NCBI RefSeq assembly: GCF_900142005.1
Contig: NZ_FQZL01000007.1
Span: 124,001 to 188,000, forward strand
Length of the DNA stretch: 64,000 bases
From: Dethiosulfatibacter aminovorans DSM 17477
GTDB lineage: Bacteria > Bacillota > Clostridia > Tissierellales > Dethiosulfatibacteraceae
Reading direction: 5' to 3'
Under the pieces are notes generated by a model. The model was not told the origin of the DNA. It saw nothing but the letters and a program-made list of their open reading frames with translations, and searched no databases. The position numbers and the translations under genes are program-made. How positions within the stretch are numbered: the stretch's first letter is position 1; each line of letters begins with the position of its first letter. Shown piece after piece: positions 25,188 to 33,273 of this stretch.

Positions 25188-26480
25188 TTAACCGATTTTC
25201 TTGGCCAGTTTTTTCGCGAGTGCCATGATGGTTTCCATAGGGGGCAAGCCCGGTGATTTTGGAAACACGCTTGCATCACATACGAAGAGGTTGCTGATTT
25301 TCGTTTCAAAATTATAATCCACAATTTCGCCCATGGCTGCCGTACCTCCGGGATGTGCTCCTGCAGGATTGGTTTTCACAAGGGTTCTGGGTTTGACCCC
25401 CGTCTTCAAGAGTATCTCCACAGCCAGGTCGGTTCCCTTTATTATCTTACCCCTGTCCCTTCTCGTTACCGTCTTGAGTATCCTGCCGTTGGGATAGATC
25501 CTGCCCAAGTTTTCATCCCTTATCTTTGTCATTATGCCCAGGGTTCTGCTGTCGTCCATCATGAATCCCACGGTTCCCGCTTCAATATACTTGAGCAGTC
25601 TTGGATGGGAGACATGGGGGGACAGTATGAATCCGTCGCTGTTGTAGAACCTGGTGCATACCATGGACATCTGAGGTTCGCGGGCAAGGCTTAACTCATT
25701 GTGCATCCCGTAAACCATTACAAAGGTATCAACAAAGAGGCTGCTGCCTGCATTCCATATTCCAGACCTTTGCAGAATGAGTGGGGTTCCTATTCCTCCG
25801 GCGGAAATAATGACCTTGCCGGCCCTTACAAGGATCTCCTTCCTTCCCTTGTGGACAACGACTCCCTTTGCAGTGCCCTTTTCTTCAAAGACCTTTTCCG
25901 CCGATGCATTGTACATTATCTCAACACCGCGTTCCAAAGCCTCCTCAAGGTAGACCAAAGGCGTCCATTTGGCTCCGGTTGTGCAGCCCAGGGTACAGTT
26001 GCCGCATTTTATGCATTTCCCGGGACTAATGGCCTTGGGCATTAGCTTCATATTATAGCCAAGATCATTTGCAGCCTCGGCTATGGCCCAGCCTCCATCC
26101 GAAATCAGGTCCTCGTGGATTGGAGCCACCTTCAGCTCCTTTTCCGTTTCCACAAACTCCTCGGTCAGATCAATGCCCAGATCCTTGAACTCAACCTCCA
26201 TGCTTCTGACAAAATTCCCGGCAGATACGAATCCACTTCCTCCTGCCATTATGGTTCTGTATATTATCAGCCCTTCCTTCGACTTGATGGGCCTATGCGT
26301 TATTTTATGAAGATCGAAATACCTCAGGGAGTCGGCAAAGCTTCCGTATTTCTCCTCGCGAGTTCCTTTTTCAATAATGAGAATACTGTGGTTTTTCCCG
26401 CCTAGTTCTCTTGCAAGGGTGGCTCCTGCCGTTCCGCTTCCCACTATTACATAATCGTATTTCTTCTCATGAATCTTCAT
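25188..26480 (-). CDS. GMC-type FAD oxidoreductase with cysteine cluster
   Basis: The 430-residue flavoprotein has the Rossmann start YVIVGSGTAGATLAREL with an acidic end (IIEKG), GGSGFVSAGN, and C-terminal GMC-like motifs TNPAGAHPGGTAAMG and LFVCDASVFPKSPGLPP with His and Pro-rich ends. A cysteine motif CIKCGNCTLGC at about residues 156-166 looks like an iron-sulfur or metal site and is not part of classical GMC enzymes. The likely reaction is oxidation of an alcohol or sugar. It lies between rbsC and rbsB, 19 bases after rbsC, so it probably acts on the imported sugar. No family member with a known substrate can be named. Confidence 0.82.
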   Translation of the reverse strand: MKIHEKKYDYVIVGSGTAGATLARELGGKNHSILIIEKGTREEKYGSFADSLRYFDLHKITHRPIKSKEGLIIYRTIMAGGSGFVSAGNFVRSMEVEFKDLGIDLTEEFVETEKELKVAPIHEDLISDGGWAIAEAANDLGYNMKLMPKAISPGKCIKCGNCTLGCTTGAKWTPLVYLEEALERGVEIMYNASAEKVFEEKGTAKGVVVHKGRKEILVRAGKVIISAGGIGTPLILQRSGIWNAGSSLFVDTFVMVYGMHNELSLAREPQMSMVCTRFYNSDGFILSPHVSHPRLLKYIEAGTVGFMMDDSRTLGIMTKIRDENLGRIYPNGRILKTVTRRDRGKIIKGTDLAVEILLKTGVKPRTLVKTNPAGAHPGGTAAMGEIVDYNFETKISNLFVCDASVFPKSPGLPPMETIMALAKKLAKKIG

Positions 26481-26498
26481 GACAAATGCCTTCTTTAC

Positions 26499-27473
26499 CT
26501 ATTTTTCTTTCCTGTCAAGGAGCACAGCTATGAGAATGACAAGCCCCTTTGCCAGCTGCTGGTAGTATGAGCTTACATCCAGCAGATTCAAGGCATTGTT
26601 GAGAATACCTATTATCAGTGCACCTATTACGGTACCGAAAATCGATCCTATACCTCCTGCCAGGGATGTACCTCCAAGTACAACTGCAGCGATGGCATCA
26701 AGCTCATATCCTGCTCCTGCCGTAGGCTGTGCCGATGACAGTCTTGCAGTCACTATTATTCCTGCAAGTGCGGCAAGAAGCCCGCTTGTTCCATATACGA
26801 ATATCTTTATCTTGTCGACATTTATACCTGAAAGCTTTGTCGCCTCCTCGTTTCCACCTACCGAGTACACATATCGTCCTATGGTTGTATTCCTCAGTAT
26901 GAAAAACGCTATGGCAAATATCAGGATCATTATTATTATCGGTGTGGGAATTCCAAACAAACTTCCTGTACCTATACTCGAAAAAAGTTCTGCATTTTTT
27001 TCATAACCTGTGCTGATTGGCCTTCCCTGGGTAAACACAAGGGTAGCTCCCCTGAATATTGTCATCATGGCCAGGGTGACTATAAAAGGCTGAAGTTTTG
27101 CCTTGGATATGATTATGCCCGTTGACATTCCTATTGCAAGTCCAACAGCCAATGTTATTACAACAGCAAGAGGCGTATTCATCCCGCTTCCAAGTAAATA
27201 TGCTCCTACTGCACTGGAAAATGCCAGTGTGGATCCTACAGAAAGGTCGATTCCTCCCGTCAGGATTACAAAGGTCATACCTGTTGCAATTACAGCATTT
27301 ATGGACGTCTGCCTGAAGACATTGAAGATATTTCCAACAGTAAGGAACCTTCTTTCAAGAAGTGAAATAATCAGAGAAAAGAGAACAAGACCCACTACGG
27401 ACTGGTATTTTCTCAAGTAATACTTGTAGTCCCTATCGTTTTCAATGATCCTTTTTTTTGATTTGCTGTCCAT
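26499..27473 (-). CDS. rbsC: Ribose-type ABC transporter permease
   Basis: The 324-residue protein has eight to ten hydrophobic segments and BPD_transp_2 motifs: ATGMTFVILTGGIDLSVGS, IGRYVYSVGGNEEAAKLSGI-like sequence and LGGTSLAGGIGSI. It forms the membrane channel for RbsB-delivered sugar. Its ATG overlaps the rbsA stop codon (TAATG), so the two are translationally coupled. Confidence 0.95.
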   Translation of the reverse strand: MDSKSKKRIIENDRDYKYYLRKYQSVVGLVLFSLIISLLERRFLTVGNIFNVFRQTSINAVIATGMTFVILTGGIDLSVGSTLAFSSAVGAYLLGSGMNTPLAVVITLAVGLAIGMSTGIIISKAKLQPFIVTLAMMTIFRGATLVFTQGRPISTGYEKNAELFSSIGTGSLFGIPTPIIIMILIFAIAFFILRNTTIGRYVYSVGGNEEATKLSGINVDKIKIFVYGTSGLLAALAGIIVTARLSSAQPTAGAGYELDAIAAVVLGGTSLAGGIGSIFGTVIGALIIGILNNALNLLDVSSYYQQLAKGLVILIAVLLDRKEK

Positions 27474-28972
27474 TATCTATCATCCTCCCTTATTCCTACG
27501 GCAAGCCTCATGATTTTTTCCTGGTCGGCATCCTTTCTGTCAATAAAACCAGATACCTCTCCCTCATGCATTACCATGACCCTGTCGCATATGCCCAGAA
27601 TTTCAGGGATTTCAGAAGATATCAGCATTATGCCCATTCCCTGACTCTTGAATTCGTTGATAAGCTCGTAAATTTCCTTCTTGGCTCCAACGTCAACGCC
27701 CCTTGTGGGCTCGTCAAGTATCAAAACCTTTGGTTTCGTGAGGAGAGTCTTTGCAATGCTGACCTTCTGCTGGTTACCTCCGCTTAAGTTCTTCACCCTC
27801 TGTCTCAGTGAAGGTGTCTTTATTGACATCTTCTCAACATAAAATTCAGCTTCCTTCTTTTCCATTGATTTGTTGATGACATGGTATTTCGATATCTCCT
27901 TCAGCGCCGAAAGACTTATGTTTTCCCTTACGCTCAAGCCAAGAACAAGACCATCCTTCTTCCTGTCCTCCGAAACATAGGCTATGCCTGAATTTAGGGC
28001 ATCGTGTTCCGACTTTATCTTCAACGCATGGTGCTCAAGGTATACGGTTCCCTTGTCTATCTTGATGGTTCCGTAGATGGACTTTGCAAGCTCCGTCCTT
28101 CCCGCTCCCATAAGTCCTGCAACACCGAGTATTTCTCCTGCCCTGACTTCGAATGATACGTCATTTACATAGTCGTTGCTGATTTTTTTTACCTTGAGCA
28201 AGGCATCACCGAATTCCCTTTCCAGATATGGATACTGTTCCTCAAGCTTTCTTCCTACCATCATTTCTATTAACTTGTCTTCGTCGATTTCTTTAACTGG
28301 ATTTTCGGATATGAATTGTCCGTCTCTAAGAACTGTCACATAGTCACACATTTGAAATATTTCTTTAAGCCTGTGGGAAATATATACTATGCTTTTATCT
28401 TTTTCGATGAGTGTTTCGATTATCTTGAAAAGACTTTCTGTTTCAGTATCTGTCAAAGCATCTGTCGGTTCGTCCATGATGATCACTTCCGCATCCAGTG
28501 ACAAGGCCTTTGCTATTTCAACCATCTGTTTCTTGCCTATGCTCAGATTCTTGATTTTTCTTCGTGGGTTTTCCGTTATGTTGAGTTGTTTAAGCAATGC
28601 TTCCGCATCTTCGTAAAGCTTGTTCCAGTCTATTATATTGCCGTATTTCCGGGGCTCCCTGCCCAGAAATATGTTTTCTCCTATGGAAAGCTCGGAAACC
28701 AGATTGAGCTCCTGATGAATTATTGCTATTCCGCTTTTTTGCGCTTCCCTGGGATTCTTGAATTCCACCTCTTCTCCCTTGTAGAGAATCTTTCCTTCCG
28801 TCCTCTGATACACTCCTGAAAGAATTTTCATGAGTGTGGACTTGCCTGCACCGTTTTCTCCAAGAAGAGCCATCACCTTTTTTTTGTAAACGTTCAAATG
28901 CACGTCATCCAGGGCTTTGACTCCCGGAAATTCCTTGTGCACGCCAATCATTTCCAGGATTTTTTCAGGCAT
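27473..28972 (-). CDS. rbsA: Ribose-type ABC transporter ATP-binding protein
   Basis: The 499-residue protein has two fused ABC domains. The first has GENGAGKST, NLSIGKKQMVEIAKAL and VIIMDEPTDAL; the second has GLMGAGRTELAKS in the degenerate Walker A form usual for this family, NLSGGNQQKVSIAKTL and LILDEPTRGVD. This layout defines the carbohydrate importer type II ATPases (RbsA, MglA). It energises the RbsC channel. It follows rbsD by about 110 bases on the same strand and overlaps rbsC. The cognate sugar is inferred as ribose because of the neighbouring rbsD. Confidence 0.95.
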   Translation of the reverse strand: MPEKILEMIGVHKEFPGVKALDDVHLNVYKKKVMALLGENGAGKSTLMKILSGVYQRTEGKILYKGEEVEFKNPREAQKSGIAIIHQELNLVSELSIGENIFLGREPRKYGNIIDWNKLYEDAEALLKQLNITENPRRKIKNLSIGKKQMVEIAKALSLDAEVIIMDEPTDALTDTETESLFKIIETLIEKDKSIVYISHRLKEIFQMCDYVTVLRDGQFISENPVKEIDEDKLIEMMVGRKLEEQYPYLEREFGDALLKVKKISNDYVNDVSFEVRAGEILGVAGLMGAGRTELAKSIYGTIKIDKGTVYLEHHALKIKSEHDALNSGIAYVSEDRKKDGLVLGLSVRENISLSALKEISKYHVINKSMEKKEAEFYVEKMSIKTPSLRQRVKNLSGGNQQKVSIAKTLLTKPKVLILDEPTRGVDVGAKKEIYELINEFKSQGMGIMLISSEIPEILGICDRVMVMHEGEVSGFIDRKDADQEKIMRLAVGIREDDR

Positions 28973-29082
28973 TACATCACCTTCCTATAACAATTTCATT
29001 ATAAAAGCAAACCTATTGATAAAATGAACACTTATTACTAAATCTCTCAACTCACACACAAGAAAGAACTGAAATCATCTCA

Positions 29083-29478
29083 CTAGAATATTACTCCTGA
29101 CTTAAGTATAATATTGGCATACGGAGTGCATTCTCCGGTCCTTATGAAGGCCTTGGAAGACTCCGTTCTCCTTTTGAAATCCTCATGTTCAATCAATTCT
29201 ATTTCTGCATTTTCAAACATTTTCATTACAGCTTCATAAATATCGTGGTTGTTCTTGATGATTTCAGCTGCAAGTACCACTTTTTCAATCTCCATCTCTT
29301 CCCGTACAAGTTCAAGCACTTCAAGGAATGACGGCAATCCTTCCCGCAAGGCCAGGTCTATTTTCTTGACACCCTCAGGTGTTGGAAGCCCTGCATCTCC
29401 TATCGTAATTTCATCCGTATGTCCCATGTCGCAAATAACCTTTGTGATTTCTGAATTCAGGAATTTTCCTTTTTTCAA
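29083..29478 (-). CDS. rbsD: D-ribose pyranase
   Basis: The 132-residue protein matches RbsD from end to end: LNSEITKVICDMGHTDEITIGDAGLP at the N-terminus with the catalytic His, and ECTPYANIILKSGVIF at the C-terminus. RbsD converts beta-pyranose to beta-furanose ribose for ribokinase; no rbsK is nearby. I place the start at a TTG at 29478, giving KKGKFLNS as in other RbsD proteins and a six-base gap to GGAGG. An ATG two codons earlier would touch the ribosome site. The leader just upstream carries four 11-bp phased repeats. Confidence 0.93.
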   Translation of the reverse strand: MKKGKFLNSEITKVICDMGHTDEITIGDAGLPTPEGVKKIDLALREGLPSFLEVLELVREEMEIEKVVLAAEIIKNNHDIYEAVMKMFENAEIELIEHEDFKRRTESSKAFIRTGECTPYANIILKSGVIF

Positions 29479-29497
29479 TTTCATCCTCCTCTTTGTT

Positions 29498-29540
29498 AAC
29501 GATAGCCAAGCGATAGCTGAACGGTAGTTAAACGATTGTC
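29498..29540 (-). repeat. Four 11-bp phased repeats in the rbsD leader
   Basis: On the plus strand CGATAG, CGATAG, CGGTAG and CGATTG begin at 29500, 29511, 29522 and 29533, an exact 11-base period. They lie between the probable -10 (TATAAT, minus, 29548-29553) and the ribosome site. A two-unit version occurs upstream of the gene starting at 63105. Confidence 0.55.
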
Positions 29541-29727
29541 AAAAAAATTATAAACAAAATGACACAACATGTTCCCCTCCCCGATTAAACAAAACGACCT
29601 GATCGCATTAAATGAAAAATCCCGAGCCAAACACATTGTGTCAAACAAAAAATAATCTAAATTATGAAATTATCCAATAGATGAATCTATACCTATATTA
29701 TAAAGCAATTCATTTTTTTCTGCAAAC

Positions 29728-29747
29728 AAATGACAATATTGTCATTT
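29728..29747. promoter_or_regulatory. Palindromic operator, Crp/Fnr type
   Basis: AAATGACAATATTGTCATTT is a perfect 20-bp palindrome with TGACA-N4-TGTCA spacing, as in Fnr-type boxes. It lies directly after the Crp/Fnr-family gene and about 180 bp upstream of the rbs operon -10. Confidence 0.55.
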
Positions 29748-29754
29748 AATTTTT

Positions 29755-30429
29755 TCAATATATATTCCCTGCCAACTCCTCCAGCTTTGACCTGTCAAGC
29801 ACCTTTATTCTTCTGCCCTTTCTGCACACGACACCCTCCCTCTCCAGGGAATTGAGCTCCCTGCTCAAATGCCTGTAGGTTGTTCCCAGGTATTCCGCAA
29901 CGTCCACAAGCTTGTCCGGCATCACCAACTCACTGTCCTCCAGCTGTACATAGATAAAACTTGCAAGCCTGTTTCTCAGGGGATACAAAAGGTTGTGTGC
30001 GCTGTGTTTGGACAGGTCGTGAAGCTTTTTCCCCAGGTTTTCAACCGAGTACCTCAGGAAAGGCGGATGGTTGTATACAAGCGCCTTGAGCCTTGCAGCC
30101 GGGATCCTTATGAGAATCGATTCCTTTACGGCTACCACCGTGCTGCTTATTTTCATTCCGCTTATAAGTTCGATATCGCCGAGGGTATCGAATCCGCTGT
30201 AGAACTTCAACAGCAGATACCTTCCGTTTTCCTGGATGGAGTAAACCTTCAATCTTCCCTCCACGAATATATAATAACTTTCCAGAGTTTCATCCGTACT
30301 CAATATTTCCTCACCGGGACTGAACCTTACCATTTCGGCCATGTCCCTGGCCTTGGGAGTAAGGAGCTCGTCAAGGCCGTATTCATCAAAATATTTTCCC
30401 AAAAGTTTTTTATCATTAATGTATTCCAT
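29755..30429 (-). CDS. Crp/Fnr family transcriptional regulator (YeiL-like)
   Basis: From the ATG at 30429 (GGAGGAG upstream) the 225-residue protein has an N-terminal cyclic-nucleotide-binding fold (about 30-145, GEEILSTDETLESYYIFVEGRLKVY). A C-terminal winged helix follows with recognition helix DVAEYLGTTYRHLSRELNSLEREGVV. There is no cysteine cluster, so it is not an oxygen-sensing Fnr. The overall form resembles YeiL. The 22-bp palindrome between this gene and the divergent transporter pair is probably its own operator, and a related palindrome lies upstream of the rbs genes. The ligand is unknown. Confidence 0.9.
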   Translation of the reverse strand: MEYINDKKLLGKYFDEYGLDELLTPKARDMAEMVRFSPGEEILSTDETLESYYIFVEGRLKVYSIQENGRYLLLKFYSGFDTLGDIELISGMKISSTVVAVKESILIRIPAARLKALVYNHPPFLRYSVENLGKKLHDLSKHSAHNLLYPLRNRLASFIYVQLEDSELVMPDKLVDVAEYLGTTYRHLSRELNSLEREGVVCRKGRRIKVLDRSKLEELAGNIY

Positions 30430-30473
30430 ATCTCCTCCAGAACCATTATACTTAACCATGTATATTTTTATTA

Positions 30474-30495
30474 TAACATGACATATGTCATGTTA
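30474..30495. promoter_or_regulatory. Perfect 22-bp palindromic operator upstream of the Crp/Fnr gene
   Basis: Positions 30474-30495 form a perfect palindrome with core ACATGACATATGTCATGT. It starts 45 bases before the regulator start, in the divergent gap, and shares TGACA/TGTCA arms with the site at 29728. Confidence 0.65.
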
Positions 30496-30561
30496 TATGA
30501 ATGAAAAAATATATATCATATAAACATCAAAATAATTATTGTTGCCAATACTACAGGTGGA

Positions 30562-30666
30562 GCAATTATGGATAACAGTGAGGTCTCGACTTGGAGGACC
30601 TTGAATCAACAACATCAATTATAGATTCATGGGACGACGGAGTAGGGAATTGTTATCCATAATTGC
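30562..30666 (+). ncRNA. Unidentified structured element, copy B
   Basis: A perfect 16-bp stem joins GCAATTATGGATAACA (30562-30577) with 30651-30666. Inside are GTGAGGTCTCGA and GAGTAGGGAA as in copy A, with an inner stem CCTTGAATC/GATTCATGG and a 16-nt loop. It ends about 38 bases before the start of the paired DMT transporter, so it could be a leader of that operon or an independent small RNA. Confidence 0.6.
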
Positions 30667-30703
30667 GGAACGTAACATAATAGAAGAAAGGAATTAATAT
30701 GCA

Positions 30704-31123
30704 ATGAACAAACTAATGATTTTCATAAACGGATTTTTCATAGTCATAATGAACACCTTCAACGGAATGCTCACCGGCAGCACTTCCGTATACTGGACAT
30801 CTGCAGTCCACCACGTTCTTTCCCTGGTCTTCATGTTTTTCATCTATGTTGCCTTGGACAAAAACAAGTTCAGAATGGGACGCCTGGAAGCAAAGTACTA
30901 CCTGCCCGGTGTCATGAGTGCAGGGACAGTCATGATCGCCTCCGCCTGCATAGCAAACATAGGAGCAACCTTCCTCATCGTGTTCAACCTGGTTGGCCAA
31001 GTCCTCATATCCCTTGCAATAGATGAATTCGGCCTCTTCGGAATGGAGAAGGTGCCCTTCAGGAAGAAGAACCTAATAGGATACTCCTTCATCCTGGCAG
31101 GAATATTCATCATGTTCAGCTAA
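30704..31123 (+). CDS. DMT-family half transporter (DUF606/YdcZ type), first subunit
   Basis: The 139-residue protein has five hydrophobic segments and the DUF606 features GFFIVIMNTFNGMLT at the N-terminus and LVGQVLISLAIDEFGLFG near the C-terminus. Such half-size drug/metabolite transporters work as pairs. The second half is encoded 13 bases downstream. AAGGA precedes the ATG by 11 bases. The substrate is unknown. The structured element at 30562-30666 lies in the leader, and the divergent Crp/Fnr gene with its palindrome lies beyond that. Confidence 0.85.
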   Translation: MNKLMIFINGFFIVIMNTFNGMLTGSTSVYWTSAVHHVLSLVFMFFIYVALDKNKFRMGRLEAKYYLPGVMSAGTVMIASACIANIGATFLIVFNLVGQVLISLAIDEFGLFGMEKVPFRKKNLIGYSFILAGIFIMFS

Positions 31124-31136
31124 GAAAGGAGTAAAT

Positions 31137-31550
31137 ATGTATTATATTTTAGCAGTAATAATGGGAGTAATGATTGTGGTGAGCCCCGTCCTCAACGGCC
31201 AGTTGACCCTCAAGGTTGGAACCTACAAGACTTCCCTTTTGAATTTCGGAATAGGAACGGTTGTAGCACTTGCTGTCCTTATGGTCTTCGGATCCGAATC
31301 GGTATCCCCGGTCATTGTCCATGTGCCTCCCTACAAATATCTTGGATTCTTCTTCGGGCTTTTTGTCATACTAATATACAACCACATAAGCTCGCGGCTT
31401 CCCGCTATCTATCTGGTACTGCTGCCTTTCATGGGACAGACCATAATGAGCACTATAGTTGACTACTTCATCTTTGACTCATTCAACTTCAGAAAGCTCA
31501 TTGGGGTGCTTCTGGTATTCACCGGGGTATGGTTCAACGAGAGGAAGTAG
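31137..31550 (+). CDS. DMT-family half transporter (DUF606/YdcZ type), second subunit
   Basis: The 137-residue protein has five hydrophobic segments, with VVSPVLNGQLTLKVGTYKTS at the N-terminus and LVLLPFMGQTIMSTIVDYF in the second half, the counterpart of the upstream protein. The pair forms one ten-helix carrier. GAAAGGAG lies just before its ATG. A strong terminator follows the stop. Confidence 0.85.
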   Translation: MYYILAVIMGVMIVVSPVLNGQLTLKVGTYKTSLLNFGIGTVVALAVLMVFGSESVSPVIVHVPPYKYLGFFFGLFVILIYNHISSRLPAIYLVLLPFMGQTIMSTIVDYFIFDSFNFRKLIGVLLVFTGVWFNERK

Positions 31551-31551
31551 A

Positions 31552-31589
31552 AAAAGGCAAAGCTCTTTCTTCCGAATGCTTTGCCTTTT
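31552..31589 (+). terminator. Terminator after the DMT pair
   Basis: AAAAGGCAAAGC (31552-31563) pairs perfectly with GCTTTGCCTTTT (31578-31589) across a 14-nt loop. It is nearly symmetric and may also serve the convergent amidohydrolase gene. Confidence 0.8.
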
Positions 31590-31610
31590 GCTTAGTTCCG
31601 AAATCAAATC

Positions 31611-33236
31611 CTATGCTTTGAATACAGTAACTCCTTCTTTTATTGTTTCCAAAACTTCAATGTTAATTATATCCATCTGTTCCACTTCAAGTGGATTCTT
31701 GTTAAGAATTACTAAATCTGCCATCTTCCCTTTTTCGATTGTTCCCTTAATGTTTTCCTCTCTATACTGATATGCCGCATTTATTGTGACCGCTTTCAAT
31801 GCATCCAGTGCTGATATCCTGTATTCACTTCCTATATCTATGCCTTCAATTGATTTTCTATTGACTGCACCATGCATTATTGGCATAATATGTGGTGGGT
31901 ACATAGGGGCATCCATATGTAGACTAAACCTCATTCCTTTTTCCACAAATTGACTTGAAGGACACATTCTACTAAATCGTTCTTCTCCATACCTATCTAT
32001 GTCCTTCTGGCGTGCAAAGTACACTCTGGGAGAAAGAAGCGATGGGAACATTTTCAATCTTCCTACTCTATCCGCCTGTTCAAGTCTCGGGAATGTATAA
32101 TGCAGCAATATATCTCTTCTTTTATTCAAATCTACATTCAGCTTTGCTGATTGCTCTTCATATGAATCCAAAACCATATCTATACAAGCATCTCCACTTG
32201 CATGTATCATAGTTGCTATATCATTCTCAAAACCGTATTTTAAAAATTCATCCATGTTTTCTCTAGTCTCGTACATCAGCCCTGTATAATCTGCAGGTTT
32301 TCCATCTTCAACTACATTGTACGGCTTGCTTAATTTTACTGTTCCAGCAAACCCACCATCTGCCACCATCTTTATTCCGCCTATCTTAACCCGGTTTTTG
32401 TATTCATTCACAGGTATTCCACTGTTTTCAACAATATTCTCCCTATCTATCATAGGGTAACAGACAATATCAGCCCTAAATACATCTCTTTCCATGGCAT
32501 ATTTGAAGAGTGCAACATCATCGGGTCTTGTTCCTCCGTCCTGGATAGTTGTCACACCGTATTTGAAGTACAAATCTTCTGCTTTCTTAAGATTCTCAAT
32601 CTTCTTTTCCATAGTCAGCTGAGGAAGGCTGGCAACCACCTTATATCTAGCAGTTCCAATACAAACACCGGTTAATTCACCTGCTTCATCCCTGCAGAAT
32701 TCCCCTCCGTAGGGATTTTCAGTATTATTGTCAAGTCCCATCATTTCAAGCGCTTTTGAATTGCATGCACAGAAATGAAGGCTGGCGTGCCAAATGACGA
32801 TGGGATGATTCTTAGATATCATATCCAAGTCATATCTATTCGGATGCCTTTTCTCTTTCAATTCGTCATTATAGTAACCGAATCCTACTACCCAATCACC
32901 TGGTTCGATTCTTTTGACCTCAATTTCTTTTTTTAATTTGGCTATAATCGAGTCAATGTCAGAACACTCTCCATATGGAGGTGCTTGTATATCAATCCAG
33001 CCTGCAACCAATACTTCTATTCCGAAATGTCCATGGGCATCAATGAATGCCGGTGCAAGAACACCCTCTTTAATCTCCACTATCTCTGTATATTCACCTT
33101 TTGACGAAAAAACCTCTTCCAGTGTACCTGCTTCCAGAATTTTTCCATCCTTTATCGATACCGCTTCTGGATACATGTTGTTTTCATCAAGTGTTAAAAT
33201 TTTACCAATGTATATTTTATCTGCAACAGTTGGCAT
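31611..33236 (-). CDS. YtcJ-like metal-dependent amidohydrolase
   Basis: The 541-residue protein belongs to the Amidohydro_3 group. It has the beta-sandwich start (KIYIGKILTLDENN), the metal motif FIDAHGHFG, later His and Asp ligands (ATMIHASGDACIDM, FSLHMDAPMYPP), and the returning C-terminal sandwich (GTIEKGKMADLVILNKNP). Family members cleave amide or ester bonds of small molecules in the cytosol. It is 38 bases downstream of the GltS-like carrier and shares its sigma-54 promoter, so the imported compound may be an N-acylated or cyclic amide form of an acid. The substrate is not identifiable. GGAGG precedes the ATG. Confidence 0.88.
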   Translation of the reverse strand: MPTVADKIYIGKILTLDENNMYPEAVSIKDGKILEAGTLEEVFSSKGEYTEIVEIKEGVLAPAFIDAHGHFGIEVLVAGWIDIQAPPYGECSDIDSIIAKLKKEIEVKRIEPGDWVVGFGYYNDELKEKRHPNRYDLDMISKNHPIVIWHASLHFCACNSKALEMMGLDNNTENPYGGEFCRDEAGELTGVCIGTARYKVVASLPQLTMEKKIENLKKAEDLYFKYGVTTIQDGGTRPDDVALFKYAMERDVFRADIVCYPMIDRENIVENSGIPVNEYKNRVKIGGIKMVADGGFAGTVKLSKPYNVVEDGKPADYTGLMYETRENMDEFLKYGFENDIATMIHASGDACIDMVLDSYEEQSAKLNVDLNKRRDILLHYTFPRLEQADRVGRLKMFPSLLSPRVYFARQKDIDRYGEERFSRMCPSSQFVEKGMRFSLHMDAPMYPPHIMPIMHGAVNRKSIEGIDIGSEYRISALDALKAVTINAAYQYREENIKGTIEKGKMADLVILNKNPLEVEQMDIINIEVLETIKEGVTVFKA

Positions 33237-33273
33237 TATCTTCCTCCTGAAATTAATTAATATGTCGAATAAA

